A program made the position numbers and the translations under genes. From Corynebacterium sp. Marseille-P3884 (GTDB lineage Bacteria; Actinomycetota; Actinomycetes; Mycobacteriales; Mycobacteriaceae): a stretch of 64,000 bases of DNA. The notes below the pieces were generated by a model. That model was not told the DNA's origin, did no database searches, and saw only the letters and a list, made by a program, of their open reading frames with translations. The stretch spans positions 100,100 through 164,099 of the forward strand of contig NZ_JAGKSD010000006.1 in NCBI RefSeq assembly GCF_017942225.1, in the 5' to 3' direction. Shown here one piece after another: positions 56,636 through 64,000 of this stretch. The stretch's first letter is position 1; every line of letters starts with the position of its first letter.

Positions 56636-57892
56636 GTGACTATCCGCATGAACGCATTACGCACCGCCTGGTCCTCCCCCGCACCGGAGGGAGCCCAACG
56701 TCTGTCGACGGTGGCGAATGCGTTCCTGTGGCCGCTGGCTGCGCTGCTTATCATTCACCGAATCTTCGCGGTGGCGCTGCCCGGCACCGTGACCGACGAC
56801 TTCACCACTGTGTGGTCGGCCGCGCGCCGATTCGTCCTCCGTGAACCGGTGTACAACGAGCTCTACCACCACGTCGACCCGCACTACCTGTACAACCCGG
56901 GCGCGACACTGCTGCTGTCTCCTTTGGGGTTGGTGGACAATATCGGCGCGGTTCGTGCCCTGTTCATCCTCGTCAACGCCGCATGCATCATCGGCGCACT
57001 GGCCTGGCTGACACGGCTGGGCGGGCATCGGTTGTCCTCCCCCGTTTTCCCGGGCGCGCTGGCCCTCGCGTTTCTCACAGAAGCGGTGACCAACACCCTG
57101 GGCTTCGCCAATATCAACGGCGTTCTCTTCCTCGGGCTCGTCGCCTTCCTCGCCTGGCTGCTCAACGCGGGCGCCGGCTCGTCGTGGGCCGCCGGACTCG
57201 TGCTCGGTCTGTGCATCCTGATCAAGCCGATGTTCGCGCCCCTGTTGCTGCTGCCCCTGCTGCGTCTGGATTGGCGCGCCATCATCGGTGGCATCGCTGT
57301 GCCCGTCGTGCTCAATCTGATCGCCTGGCCGCTCACCCCGGGGGCGCGCGACTACATCGATATCGTCGCGCCGTATCTCGGCATCACGCGCGACTACGCG
57401 AACTCGTCGCTATCCGGCGCAGCGGTCTATTTCGGCATGCCGGGCTGGTTGCACACAGTGCTCTTCGCGCTCTTCGCCGCTGCTGTGCTCGTCGCCGTGG
57501 TGTTCTTGGCTCGTTACCGCTTCACCGCTGAGTGGGTCTGGGCCGCCACCACCTCGGCTGTTCTCCTCGCCGGCGTGTGCCTGCTGTCATCGCTTGGCCA
57601 GGCGTATTACTCGATGCTGCTCTTCCCCGCTGTGTTCACCATCGGCCACCGTCTCAGCGCTTTCCGTTCGCCCGCCGCATGGGCGGGAATAATCCTGTGT
57701 CTGTCACCGCTGACCTGGGTAGTGGACGGCCACTACGTCACCGGCCGCTGGCTTGACACCTTCCTGCCTACAGTCGGCTGGGCGGTGTTCATCGTCGCAG
57801 TGGCGGCGTGGGCCGTGGCTGTCAGCACTTCCGACCGACCTGAAAGGACGCACCGCCATGGCGGACAACACGAATTACAGCGACTGGACTGA
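56636..57892 (+). CDS. aftC: GT87 arabinofuranosyltransferase, AftC-like
   Basis: 418 residues with about ten membrane helices. The GT-C catalytic aspartates fit VTDDFTTVW (D54/D55), followed by REPVYNELYHHVDPHYLYNPGATLLLSPLG. The order reductase-aftC-msrB-hemQ-DUF3000-rnd-dxs matches the locus of AftC in C. glutamicum as I know it. AftC adds alpha-1,3 arabinofuranose branches to cell-wall arabinan from decaprenyl-phospho-arabinose. PimE-like mannosyl transfer is the alternative. The start may be GTG 56636 or ATG 56648. It overlaps msrB by 35 bases. Confidence 0.75.
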   Translation: MTIRMNALRTAWSSPAPEGAQRLSTVANAFLWPLAALLIIHRIFAVALPGTVTDDFTTVWSAARRFVLREPVYNELYHHVDPHYLYNPGATLLLSPLGLVDNIGAVRALFILVNAACIIGALAWLTRLGGHRLSSPVFPGALALAFLTEAVTNTLGFANINGVLFLGLVAFLAWLLNAGAGSSWAAGLVLGLCILIKPMFAPLLLLPLLRLDWRAIIGGIAVPVVLNLIAWPLTPGARDYIDIVAPYLGITRDYANSSLSGAAVYFGMPGWLHTVLFALFAAAVLVAVVFLARYRFTAEWVWAATTSAVLLAGVCLLSSLGQAYYSMLLFPAVFTIGHRLSAFRSPAAWAGIILCLSPLTWVVDGHYVTGRWLDTFLPTVGWAVFIVAVAAWAVAVSTSDRPERTHRHGGQHELQRLD

Positions 57893-58277
57893 AACTCAGT
57901 GGCGTGAGCGCCTGAACCCGCAGGAGTACCACGTACTCCGCGAAGCCGGCACGGAGCCACCGGGAGTCGGCGAGTACACCGACACCACCACTGAAGGCGT
58001 GTACCGTTGCCGCGCCTGCAATGCAGAGCTGTTCCGCTCCACCGAGAAATTCGATTCCCATTGCGGCTGGCCGTCATTCTTCTCCCCGCTCGCTGGCGAC
58101 AAGGTGATCGAACGCGAGGACCGCTCGCTCGGCATGGTGCGCACCGAGGTGCTGTGCGCCAACTGCAATTCCCACTTGGGCCACGTGTTCGCCGGTGAGG
58201 GGTACGACACCCCGACCGACCTGCGTTACTGCATCAACTCCATCTCCATGACATTGGAGGAAAAGCCGGTGCAGTAA
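57858..58277 (+). CDS. msrB: Peptide-methionine (R)-S-oxide reductase
   Basis: 139 residues. Two Zn-binding CxxC pairs (CRAC and CANC), the DSHCGWPSFF signature and the catalytic Cys in LRYCINSISM are all present. It repairs oxidised methionine using thioredoxin. ATG 57858 has AAGGA upstream and lies inside the end of aftC. A terminator with an adjacent 11-mer follows. Confidence 0.95.
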   Translation: MADNTNYSDWTETQWRERLNPQEYHVLREAGTEPPGVGEYTDTTTEGVYRCRACNAELFRSTEKFDSHCGWPSFFSPLAGDKVIEREDRSLGMVRTEVLCANCNSHLGHVFAGEGYDTPTDLRYCINSISMTLEEKPVQ

Positions 58278-58333
58278 GCTGCCGGCTCCCGCTGGCTTAG
58301 CTGAAAGTGACTGAGCTGCTTCAGGACAGCGAA

Positions 58334-58371
58334 AAGCGCCTGTCTCCGCGGAGGGTGCGGGGCAGGCGCTT
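58334..58371 (+). terminator. Terminator-like hairpin between msrB and hemQ
   Basis: Perfect 9-bp stem AAGCGCCTG / CAGGCGCTT (58334-58342 and 58363-58371) with a 20-base loop between convergent genes. The 11-mer CGTCGATAAGC begins at the next base. Confidence 0.7.
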
Positions 58372-58382
58372 CGTCGATAAGC
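58372..58382 (+). repeat. 11-mer CGTCGATAAGC
   Basis: Exact copy directly following the terminator stem between msrB and hemQ. Confidence 0.95.
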
Positions 58383-58403
58383 GAATGCTTTATGCAGCGA
58401 GGT

Positions 58404-59105
58404 TTACGGCAGGACCTCGACGATCTCTGCGATGTCGGTGACGCGACGGCCGGAGAAGAACGGCAGCTCCTCGCGCACGTGGAGGCGTGCCTCGGTGTAG
58501 CGCATCTTGTGCATCAGATCGGAGATGCGACCCAGCGTCGGCGCCTCGAATGCGAGCATCCACTCGTAATCGCCGAGGGAGAAGGCCGACATCGTGTTCG
58601 CGCGCACATCCTTGTAGTCCGCGGCGGCCTGACCGTGCTCGATGAGCAGTTGGCGGCGCTTGTCGGCATCCATGATGTACCAGTCGTAGGAACGGGTGAA
58701 CGGGTAGACCGTGATCCAATCCTGCGGCTCCTCGCCCATGATGAAGGCGGGCAGGTGGCCACGGTTGAACTCTGCCGGACGGTGGAGGCCGACACCGATC
58801 CAGAAGACCTCGAGGCACTGGCCCAGCACAGTCGTGCGACGGAAATCGTTGTACGCCTTCTGAATGTCTTCGAATTCCTCCGCGTGCCACCAGATCATCA
58901 CGTCGGCTTCCGCACGGATGCCGGAGATATCGTAGATGCCGCGGACGACGACCTTGCCCTCTTCCTCGAGGCCGGCGAAGAACTTCTTCAGCTCCGCGAT
59001 GACATCCCCACGCTCCGAGCCGAGCGCGCCCGGAATCGCGCGGAACGTCGCCCACTGGGCGTAACGCTGAGTGTTGTTGAGCTTTTCAATATCCGGCTGA
59101 GTCAT
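58404..59105 (-). CDS. hemQ: Coproheme decarboxylase (HemQ, chlorite dismutase family)
   Basis: 233 residues. Typical segments are TFRAIPGALGSERGDVIAELKKFFAGLEEEGKVVVRGIYDISGIRADADVMIWW and MGEEPQDWITVYPFTRSYDWYIMDADKRRQLLIEHG, where the last His may be the heme ligand. It converts coproheme to heme b, the final step of the Gram-positive pathway. ATG 59105 has AAGG upstream; starts 3 and 14 codons earlier are weaker. Confidence 0.93.
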   Translation of the reverse strand: MTQPDIEKLNNTQRYAQWATFRAIPGALGSERGDVIAELKKFFAGLEEEGKVVVRGIYDISGIRAEADVMIWWHAEEFEDIQKAYNDFRRTTVLGQCLEVFWIGVGLHRPAEFNRGHLPAFIMGEEPQDWITVYPFTRSYDWYIMDADKRRQLLIEHGQAAADYKDVRANTMSAFSLGDYEWMLAFEAPTLGRISDLMHKMRYTEARLHVREELPFFSGRRVTDIAEIVEVLP

Positions 59106-59238
59106 GCCGCACATCCTTTCTTCCCCTACCGCGGGGAGGTCCAACAAAAGTTCTATACGCCGATCCTACAGGGCGTGCTTCAACGGATAACGGCGCGCCT
59201 CCACAGAATGCGGCTAGGCACTGTCTAGCTTGGAACGC

Positions 59239-59898
59239 GTGACACATTCGGACCACCCGCAGCTCTCCGCCGCCCCCTCCCCGACCACGAAATCTGCCGC
59301 GACCGACGCGCAGAACGGGGAGTCCGCGACGATCCCTGCCGAATTCAACGAAGCAGTGGAGTCCATGCACCGCGCGCAATTGCGTCCGGAGATCAGCCTG
59401 GGCACCATCCGTCCGCCGCAGCGCCCCGCGCCGTTCAGCCACGCCGTGGGCCTCGAGGTACAACAGCTTAACGACGATGCGCCTATCCCCACCGACTCCC
59501 AAGGCGACGCGTTCGGCCGCCTGATCCTTCTGTACTCCCCCTCCTCCGAGGAGTCGTGGGAGGGCTCCATGCGTCTCGTTGCCTACATCCAGGCGGACAT
59601 GGACGACGCGGTGGCCTCCGACCCGCTGTTGCCGGATGTCGCGTGGCAGTGGCTCGGCGAATCCCTGGCCGAATCCGGTGCCGAATACACCAACCTCGGC
59701 GGCACCGTGACGTCCACGTCGTCGGTCCGCTTCGGCGAGATCGGCGGTCCGCCGCGCGCCTACCAGATCGAAATGCGCGCCTCCTGGACCGCCGCCGGCA
59801 CCGACCTCTCCCACCACGTCGAGGCGTTTTCGAAGGTGCTCGCCCACGTCGCGGGCCTTCCGCCGGAAGGTGTCGCCGGCATCGACGGCCGCCGCTAA
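59239..59898 (+). CDS. DUF3000-type protein of unknown function
   Basis: 219 residues from GTG 59239. No signal or membrane segment. The N-terminal third is low complexity (Ser, Ala, Thr, Pro); the rest reads ALRPEISLGTIRPPQRPAPFSHAVGLEV (after AQL) and RLILLYSPSSEESWEGSMRLVAYIQADMD, which I recall from DUF3000 proteins of Actinobacteria. It is always near hemQ and rnd in corynebacteria as I know them. It lies four bases before rnd. Function unknown. Confidence 0.75.
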   Translation: MTHSDHPQLSAAPSPTTKSAATDAQNGESATIPAEFNEAVESMHRAQLRPEISLGTIRPPQRPAPFSHAVGLEVQQLNDDAPIPTDSQGDAFGRLILLYSPSSEESWEGSMRLVAYIQADMDDAVASDPLLPDVAWQWLGESLAESGAEYTNLGGTVTSTSSVRFGEIGGPPRAYQIEMRASWTAAGTDLSHHVEAFSKVLAHVAGLPPEGVAGIDGRR

Positions 59899-59901
59899 CC
59901 G

Positions 59902-61119
59902 ATGCCTGACTCTTCCCGTCGCGTCTCCGGCTCCGGCGCCTATACTGTCGCCACCTCGCCTGAGGAGTACGAGCGTGCTGCTGCGGCGCTAGCTGCCGGA
60001 CGGGGCCCTTTCGCCATCGACACTGAGCGCGCGTCAGCCTACCGCTACGACGACCGCGCCTTCTTAGTCCAGATCTTCCGCCGCGGCGCCGGCACCTTCT
60101 TGCTCGCGCCCGAAGGTCACCGCGATGATTTCGAATCGATTCTCGCGCCCGTGGTGGGCGGAGGCGACTGGATCGTCCACGCCGCGCCGGAGGACCTCCC
60201 CAGCCTTTCCGAGCTCGGCTTGTACCCTGGCACGCTTTTCGACACCGCGCTCGCCGGCCGCATCGCCGGCTTCGACAAGCCAAACCTGGCCGCCATGGTT
60301 GAGCAATTCTGCGGAGTGGTCCTTGAAAAAGGTCACGGACGTGAGGATTGGTCTGAAGTTCCCCTGCCGGCGGAATGGCTCGACTATGCAGCCGAGGACG
60401 TCATCTACCTCAATGAGCTCGCCGAAGCGCAAGCCGAGCTGCTCGCTGCCACTGACAAACTCGAGATCGCGGACGAGGAATTCGCCTTCATCGTCGCCGA
60501 ATACGCTGAATGGGAACCGACCGTGAAAACGTGGCGGGATCTCAAAGGAATCGCGCAATTGAAGTCGCGGCAATCCTTCGCCGTGGCACGCGCCCTGTGG
60601 GAAGAACGCGACGCCGAAGCGCGCGACCGCGATAAATCTCCGTCGCAAATCCTGCCCAATAAGGTCGTCCTCGCCGTCGCGAAAGCCCTGCCCCGGTCTC
60701 CGCGTGATCTGGGCGCAGTCCCCGGATTTCCGCAACGCCGACGCGGCGCTGTGCAACGCTGGTTTAAGGTGCTGCGATCCGTCTACGATGCCGATCCGTC
60801 GACATGGCCGGCGCGGAAAAGACGTGCGGACGATGACGAAACCGGCCCGCCCGGGAAATCCGCATGGCAGCGCCACCACCCTGATTCATGGGAGGCGCTG
60901 CAAGCCATGCGATCGGCAGTGGCGTATTCCGCGGCGCAGCTCGAAATGCAAGCCGAGGTCCTGCTCACTCCAGCGACGCTGCGTGAAGCGGTGTGGACGG
61001 TGACCAATGAGCCCGGCCCGTGGAGCACGCACCGCGTTGCGGTGCTGCTGCGTTCGCTCGGCGCCCGCGAATGGCAGATCGCGGAAGTCGCCCCGCTGTT
61101 CGGGTTGATAGAGGTCTAA
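59902..61119 (+). CDS. rnd: Ribonuclease D
   Basis: 405 residues. The DEDDy exonuclease core shows FAIDTERASAYRYDDRAFLVQIF (D40, E42), VHAAPEDLPSLSEL, and WLDYAAEDVIYLNELA with the Tyr and last Asp. An HRDC domain (SPSQILPNKVVLAVAKALPRS) follows. It trims tRNA and other RNA 3' ends. It starts four bases after the DUF3000 stop with no Shine-Dalgarno, so translation is coupled. Confidence 0.93.
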   Translation: MPDSSRRVSGSGAYTVATSPEEYERAAAALAAGRGPFAIDTERASAYRYDDRAFLVQIFRRGAGTFLLAPEGHRDDFESILAPVVGGGDWIVHAAPEDLPSLSELGLYPGTLFDTALAGRIAGFDKPNLAAMVEQFCGVVLEKGHGREDWSEVPLPAEWLDYAAEDVIYLNELAEAQAELLAATDKLEIADEEFAFIVAEYAEWEPTVKTWRDLKGIAQLKSRQSFAVARALWEERDAEARDRDKSPSQILPNKVVLAVAKALPRSPRDLGAVPGFPQRRRGAVQRWFKVLRSVYDADPSTWPARKRRADDDETGPPGKSAWQRHHPDSWEALQAMRSAVAYSAAQLEMQAEVLLTPATLREAVWTVTNEPGPWSTHRVAVLLRSLGAREWQIAEVAPLFGLIEV

Positions 61120-61135
61120 CTGCTTCGCGCAGCGC

Positions 61136-63046
61136 TTAGAGGTTCCCGATCCACTCTTCAATAGATGCCCCGGCAGAGGCCGCATCCAAGCCCACATCCG
61201 CGATCAGCTGCGAACGTGACGCATGATTCGGGAACACGTCCGGGAATGCCAGACGGCGCAGCGGCGTATCCACCTCGGCAGCGCTGAGTGCCTCGGACAT
61301 GACGGATCCGACGCCGCCGCGGACAATGCCGTCTTCGTAGACGACCACCATGTCGGCGGATGCCGCCATCTCAATCAGCTCCGTGTTCACCGGGACGATC
61401 CAGCGCGGGTCCACCACGGTGATGCGCTGACCTTCACCGTTGAGCTCGTTCGCAACACGCACTGCGTTGTCTGCGAACTCACCGATGGCGATGACCAGTA
61501 CCTCAGGGGTGTCGTCGCTTTCCTCGCCCAGCGGCTCAACCAGAATGTCGCAGCCGCCCGGCGTGCGGCGTACCGCATCGATGGCGGGGCCGACGTCGCC
61601 CTTCGGGAAACGAACCACCGTCGGGCCATCCTCGATCGCGATCGCCTCGCGGAATTCTTCGCGCAGACGGTCAGCATCGCGCGGCGCCGCCACCCGGATG
61701 TCGGGAACGATCGATGTGATCGCCATATCCCACACACCGTTGTGGCTCGCACCGTCACTGCCCGTGACACCGGCACGATCCAGCACCAGCGTCACCGGTT
61801 GCTTGATCAGTGCGACATCCATGAGCAACTGGTCAAACGCTCGGTTGAGGAAGGTGGAGTACACCGCGACGACCGGGTGCAGACCGCCCAACGCCATGCC
61901 AGACGCGGAGGTCACCGCGTGCTGCTCGGCAATACCGACATCGAAGAACCGGGACGGGAATTTCTCCGCGAACGGAGTCAGCCCCGTCGGGCCTGCCATC
62001 GCCGCGGTGAGCGCGACAATGTCTTCGCGCTCGTGGGCTGCGCGGAGAAGCTCTTCCGAGAAGACCGAGGTCCAACCGGGCCCCGCTTCGCCGAGCGCCT
62101 CACCCGTCACCGGGTCGATGACGCCGGTGGAGTGCATCTGATCGGCCTCATCGTTGACGGCCGGAGCGAAGCCGTGGCCCTTCTCAGTGGCCACGTGAAT
62201 GATCAGCGGGCCGTCGTATTGCTTTGCGTACGCCAGCGCCGTCATCAGCGAACCGATGTCGTGGCCCTCAATCGGGCCGACGTATTTCATGCCCAGCTCT
62301 TGGAACATCTGCGTGGGCACCACCTGGTGCTTGATGCCCTCCTTCATCGCGTGGAGGGCATCGAAAGCGCGCTCACCGACCCAGCCCATGGATTTGAGGG
62401 TGCGTTTGCCCTGCTCCATGACCTCGTCGTAGCCCGGCTGAATCCGAATCTGCGCTATCTGGGAGCGCAGCTCATCCAGGTTGCGGGCGAAACCGCCGAT
62501 CGTCGGCGAATAGGAGCGCCCGTTGTCGTTGACCACGATGACGACATTGCGGTCGCTCTCAGCGATATTGTTCAGCGCCTCCCAGCACATTCCGCCGGTC
62601 AGCGCACCGTCGCCGACGACAGCCACGACATTCTTGTCGCCCTTGCCGTGCAGCACCTTCGCCTTGGACAAGCCGTCGGCGTAAGACAGCGCCGCGGAGG
62701 CGTGGGAAGACTCCGTCCAATCGTGCTCCGACTCGCTGCGGTTGGTGTAGCCCGACAGACCGTCTTTCTGGCGCAGAGTGTCGAACTGTCCGGCGCGGCC
62801 GGTGAGAATCTTGTGCACGTAGGACTGGTGGGACGTGTCGAAGATGATCGGCTCTTCCGGCGAATCGAAGACCGCGTGCAAGGCGATCGTCAGCTCCACC
62901 ACACCCAAGTTCGGGCCGAGGTGCCCGCCGGTGGCGGAGACCTTCTCAATCAGGAATTCGCGGATTTCACGCGCGAGACGGTCAAGCTCGTCCCTCGACA
63001 TGTCCTTCAGATCAGCAGGAAAATCGCGGTGGTCAAGGCTACTCAC
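61136..63046 (-). CDS. dxs: 1-deoxy-D-xylulose-5-phosphate synthase
   Basis: 636 residues. The thiamine diphosphate enzyme makes DXP from pyruvate and glyceraldehyde-3-phosphate for isoprenoids. Motifs include [21 protein letters not shown], the ThDP region [21 protein letters not shown] and [24 protein letters not shown] chose GTG 63046 ([20 protein letters not shown]) since this matches the normal N terminus and AAGGAG lies about 12 bases upstream; the longer open frame upstream is unrelated to the family. It ends convergently, 16 bases from rnd. Confidence 0.95.
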   Translation of the reverse strand: MSSLDHRDFPADLKDMSRDELDRLAREIREFLIEKVSATGGHLGPNLGVVELTIALHAVFDSPEEPIIFDTSHQSYVHKILTGRAGQFDTLRQKDGLSGYTNRSESEHDWTESSHASAALSYADGLSKAKVLHGKGDKNVVAVVGDGALTGGMCWEALNNIAESDRNVVIVVNDNGRSYSPTIGGFARNLDELRSQIAQIRIQPGYDEVMEQGKRTLKSMGWVGERAFDALHAMKEGIKHQVVPTQMFQELGMKYVGPIEGHDIGSLMTALAYAKQYDGPLIIHVATEKGHGFAPAVNDEADQMHSTGVIDPVTGEALGEAGPGWTSVFSEELLRAAHEREDIVALTAAMAGPTGLTPFAEKFPSRFFDVGIAEQHAVTSASGMALGGLHPVVAVYSTFLNRAFDQLLMDVALIKQPVTLVLDRAGVTGSDGASHNGVWDMAITSIVPDIRVAAPRDADRLREEFREAIAIEDGPTVVRFPKGDVGPAIDAVRRTPGGCDILVEPLGEESDDTPEVLVIAIGEFADNAVRVANELNGEGQRITVVDPRWIVPVNTELIEMAASADMVVVYEDGIVRGGVGSVMSEALSAAEVDTPLRRLAFPDVFPNHASRSQLIADVGLDAASAGASIEEWIGNL

Positions 63047-63184
63047 TAGTCGTCTTGGCTCCTTCTCGGCGAATTCTTCCCCCGCCCCGGTTTCTACCCA
63101 GCTCGGGTCACCGTGGACGGACTCTCTCGTTCTGATCGAGTTTACACCGCGTGTAGCCAAAACCATCATTCTCCTGCCTTGGAA

Positions 63185-64000
63185 TTAGCGCGGGACGAGA
63201 CTCGTGAGAACTTCGAAGTGGTGGGTGTTCGGGAAGGCGTCGATAAGCGCCATGCGCTCGACTACGTACCCGCACCCGCCCCACGCTGCGAGGTCGCGCG
63301 AAAACGTCGCGGGATCGCAGCCGATGTGGATGACGCGCTGCGGCCCGCGTGCCGCGACGGCCTCCACGACATCCGCGCCGGCACCTGTGCGCGGCGGGTC
63401 GAGGACAACCAGACCCGGATCGGGCAGCCCGTCGATGCTCGACTCGACCTTGCTGTTGCGCACCTCCACGTCGACATCCGCCAGCGCCGGTTGCGGATCG
63501 CGCGTCGCCGCCGCCGAATAATCGACGCTGACCACGTGCGCGCCTGAGCCGAGCGCATCGCTTATCGACGGCACGAACAACCCCACTCCCCCGTACAAAT
63601 CCCATCCGACGGGCCGTGCATAGGTGTCCGCAGCCCAATCGCCGATATAGCGGCAGTACGTGGCCGGAGCTGTGGTGTGGGCCTGCCAGAATGCCGTGGG
63701 CGGAAAACGGAATACCGATTCTTCGATGCCACTGCTTTGCGGCGCGGGAACCGCCTCGGTCACGACGGCATCGCCTTCGATCCGGGTCTCGATGTGCTCG
63801 ATCCGCTTGCCGCGCTGCGCGCGCTGGGTCTCCACGACATGGCGCGTGCCGCGTGAATCGACCACGACGACGAGCTCCGCGCCCGGAGTGAACCTGCGCG
63901 CATCGGCGCCGACGATGCCATCGAGCGCTTCCTGGTTGACCTGCGTGCAGCGCACCCCCGCGATCACGTCGTGGCTGCGTGCCCGGCGCATCCCGGTGCG
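63185..64000 (-). CDS. TrmA/RlmD-type uracil-5 RNA methyltransferase, C-terminal part (runs off the window)
   Basis: About 271 codons of the C-terminal part; the start lies beyond 64000. The SAM-binding domain reads YGGVGLFVPSISDALG, and the catalytic Cys and loop appear in LDPPRTGAGADVV and HIGCDPATFSRDLA. It methylates U in rRNA or tRNA; C. glutamicum carries such a gene next to dxs. Two 11-mer copies in opposite orientation lie in this gene, 322 bases apart. Confidence 0.88.
   Translation of the reverse strand, partial: RTGMRRARSHDVIAGVRCTQVNQEALDGIVGADARRFTPGAELVVVVDSRGTRHVVETQRAQRGKRIEHIETRIEGDAVVTEAVPAPQSSGIEESVFRFPPTAFWQAHTTAPATYCRYIGDWAADTYARPVGWDLYGGVGLFVPSISDALGSGAHVVSVDYSAAATRDPQPALADVDVEVRNSKVESSIDGLPDPGLVVLDPPRTGAGADVVEAVAARGPQRVIHIGCDPATFSRDLAAWGGCGYVVERMALIDAFPNTHHFEVLTSLVPR
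63238..63248 (+). repeat. 11-mer CGTCGATAAGC
   Basis: Exact copy in the RNA methyltransferase gene (LIDA). Confidence 0.95.
63560..63570 (-). repeat. 11-mer CGTCGATAAGC
   Basis: Exact copy in the same gene in opposite orientation, read as SIS, with flank GATGC. Confidence 0.95.

Noticed and set aside
63047..63169. Longer N terminus for dxs
   Set aside because: The extra 41 residues are unlike Dxs, and a ribosome site supports the GTG at 63046.
2324..63570. 11-mer as FtsK-orienting or Chi-type polar site
   Set aside because: Orientation is nearly balanced (9 against 7) over 64 kb, whereas such polar sites are strongly strand-biased within a replichore.
2324..63570. 11-mer as a DnaA box
   Set aside because: It lacks the TTATCCACA core and copies are spread singly rather than clustered.

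Overview
The window is about 60% GC and carries a conserved core block of a Corynebacterium-type chromosome. Supporting evidence is the mycolata-specific envelope set (PimA, a PIM acyltransferase, phosphatidylinositol-phosphate synthase, an AftC-like GT87 arabinofuranosyltransferase), the gene orders aroC-aroE-mltG-ruvX-alaS-aspS, yajC-secDF-dciAE-apt-rel and aftC-msrB-hemQ-rnd-dxs, and many apparently leaderless starts. Species cannot be fixed from the sequence alone.

Layout. 1-16.9 kb (almost all minus strand): the 5' end of a PPK2-type polyphosphate kinase, nusB, efp, pepQ, the shikimate genes aroQ, aroB, aroK, aroC and aroE (with a small prepilin peptidase between aroC and aroE), mltG, ruvX, alaS, rarA, a phosphotransferase-fold protein and aspS. 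17-18.7 kb (plus): a membrane-anchored zinc metallopeptidase and a HEPN-like/CBS protein. 18.9-25.2 kb (minus): a complete sugar-type ABC import operon (ATPase, DUF4032 kinase-like protein, lipoprotein, two permeases, YesL-like protein) behind a palindromic operator candidate. 25.3-31.4 kb: serine dehydratase, hisS, an MBL hydrolase, tpx, a secreted cyclophilin and a repeat-containing secreted protein. 31.4-43.4 kb (minus): rel, apt, a family-5 binding lipoprotein, secF, secD, yajC, ruvB, ruvA, ruvC and yebC. 43.5-50.1 kb (minus): tesB, a small membrane protein, pimA, the PIM acyltransferase, pgsA, a HIT protein and thrS. 50.2-52.6 kb: CopC-like protein and an MFS exporter. 52.6-55.9 kb is the accessory section: an HTH/PIN toxin-antitoxin pair, a decayed restriction-modification gene, two unknown small genes, and seven tRNA genes. 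55.9-64 kb: RibD-C reductase, aftC, msrB, hemQ, a DUF3000-type gene, rnd, dxs and part of a TrmA/RlmD-type RNA methyltransferase.

The most unusual signal is not a gene. The exact 11-mer CGTCGATAAGC occurs 16 times (9 on plus, 7 on minus), where about 0.03 copies are expected by chance. It appears in genes in more than one reading frame and in intergenic DNA, once directly after a terminator stem. It behaves like a DNA-level dispersed signal such as an uptake-like sequence, a recombination signal or a global protein site, and I know of no name for it. Secondary points of interest are the HEPN-CBS fusion, a 102-bp element with perfect 16-bp terminal inverted repeats, C33 in both tRNA-Val(GAC) genes, and a restriction-modification remnant interrupted by one in-frame stop.
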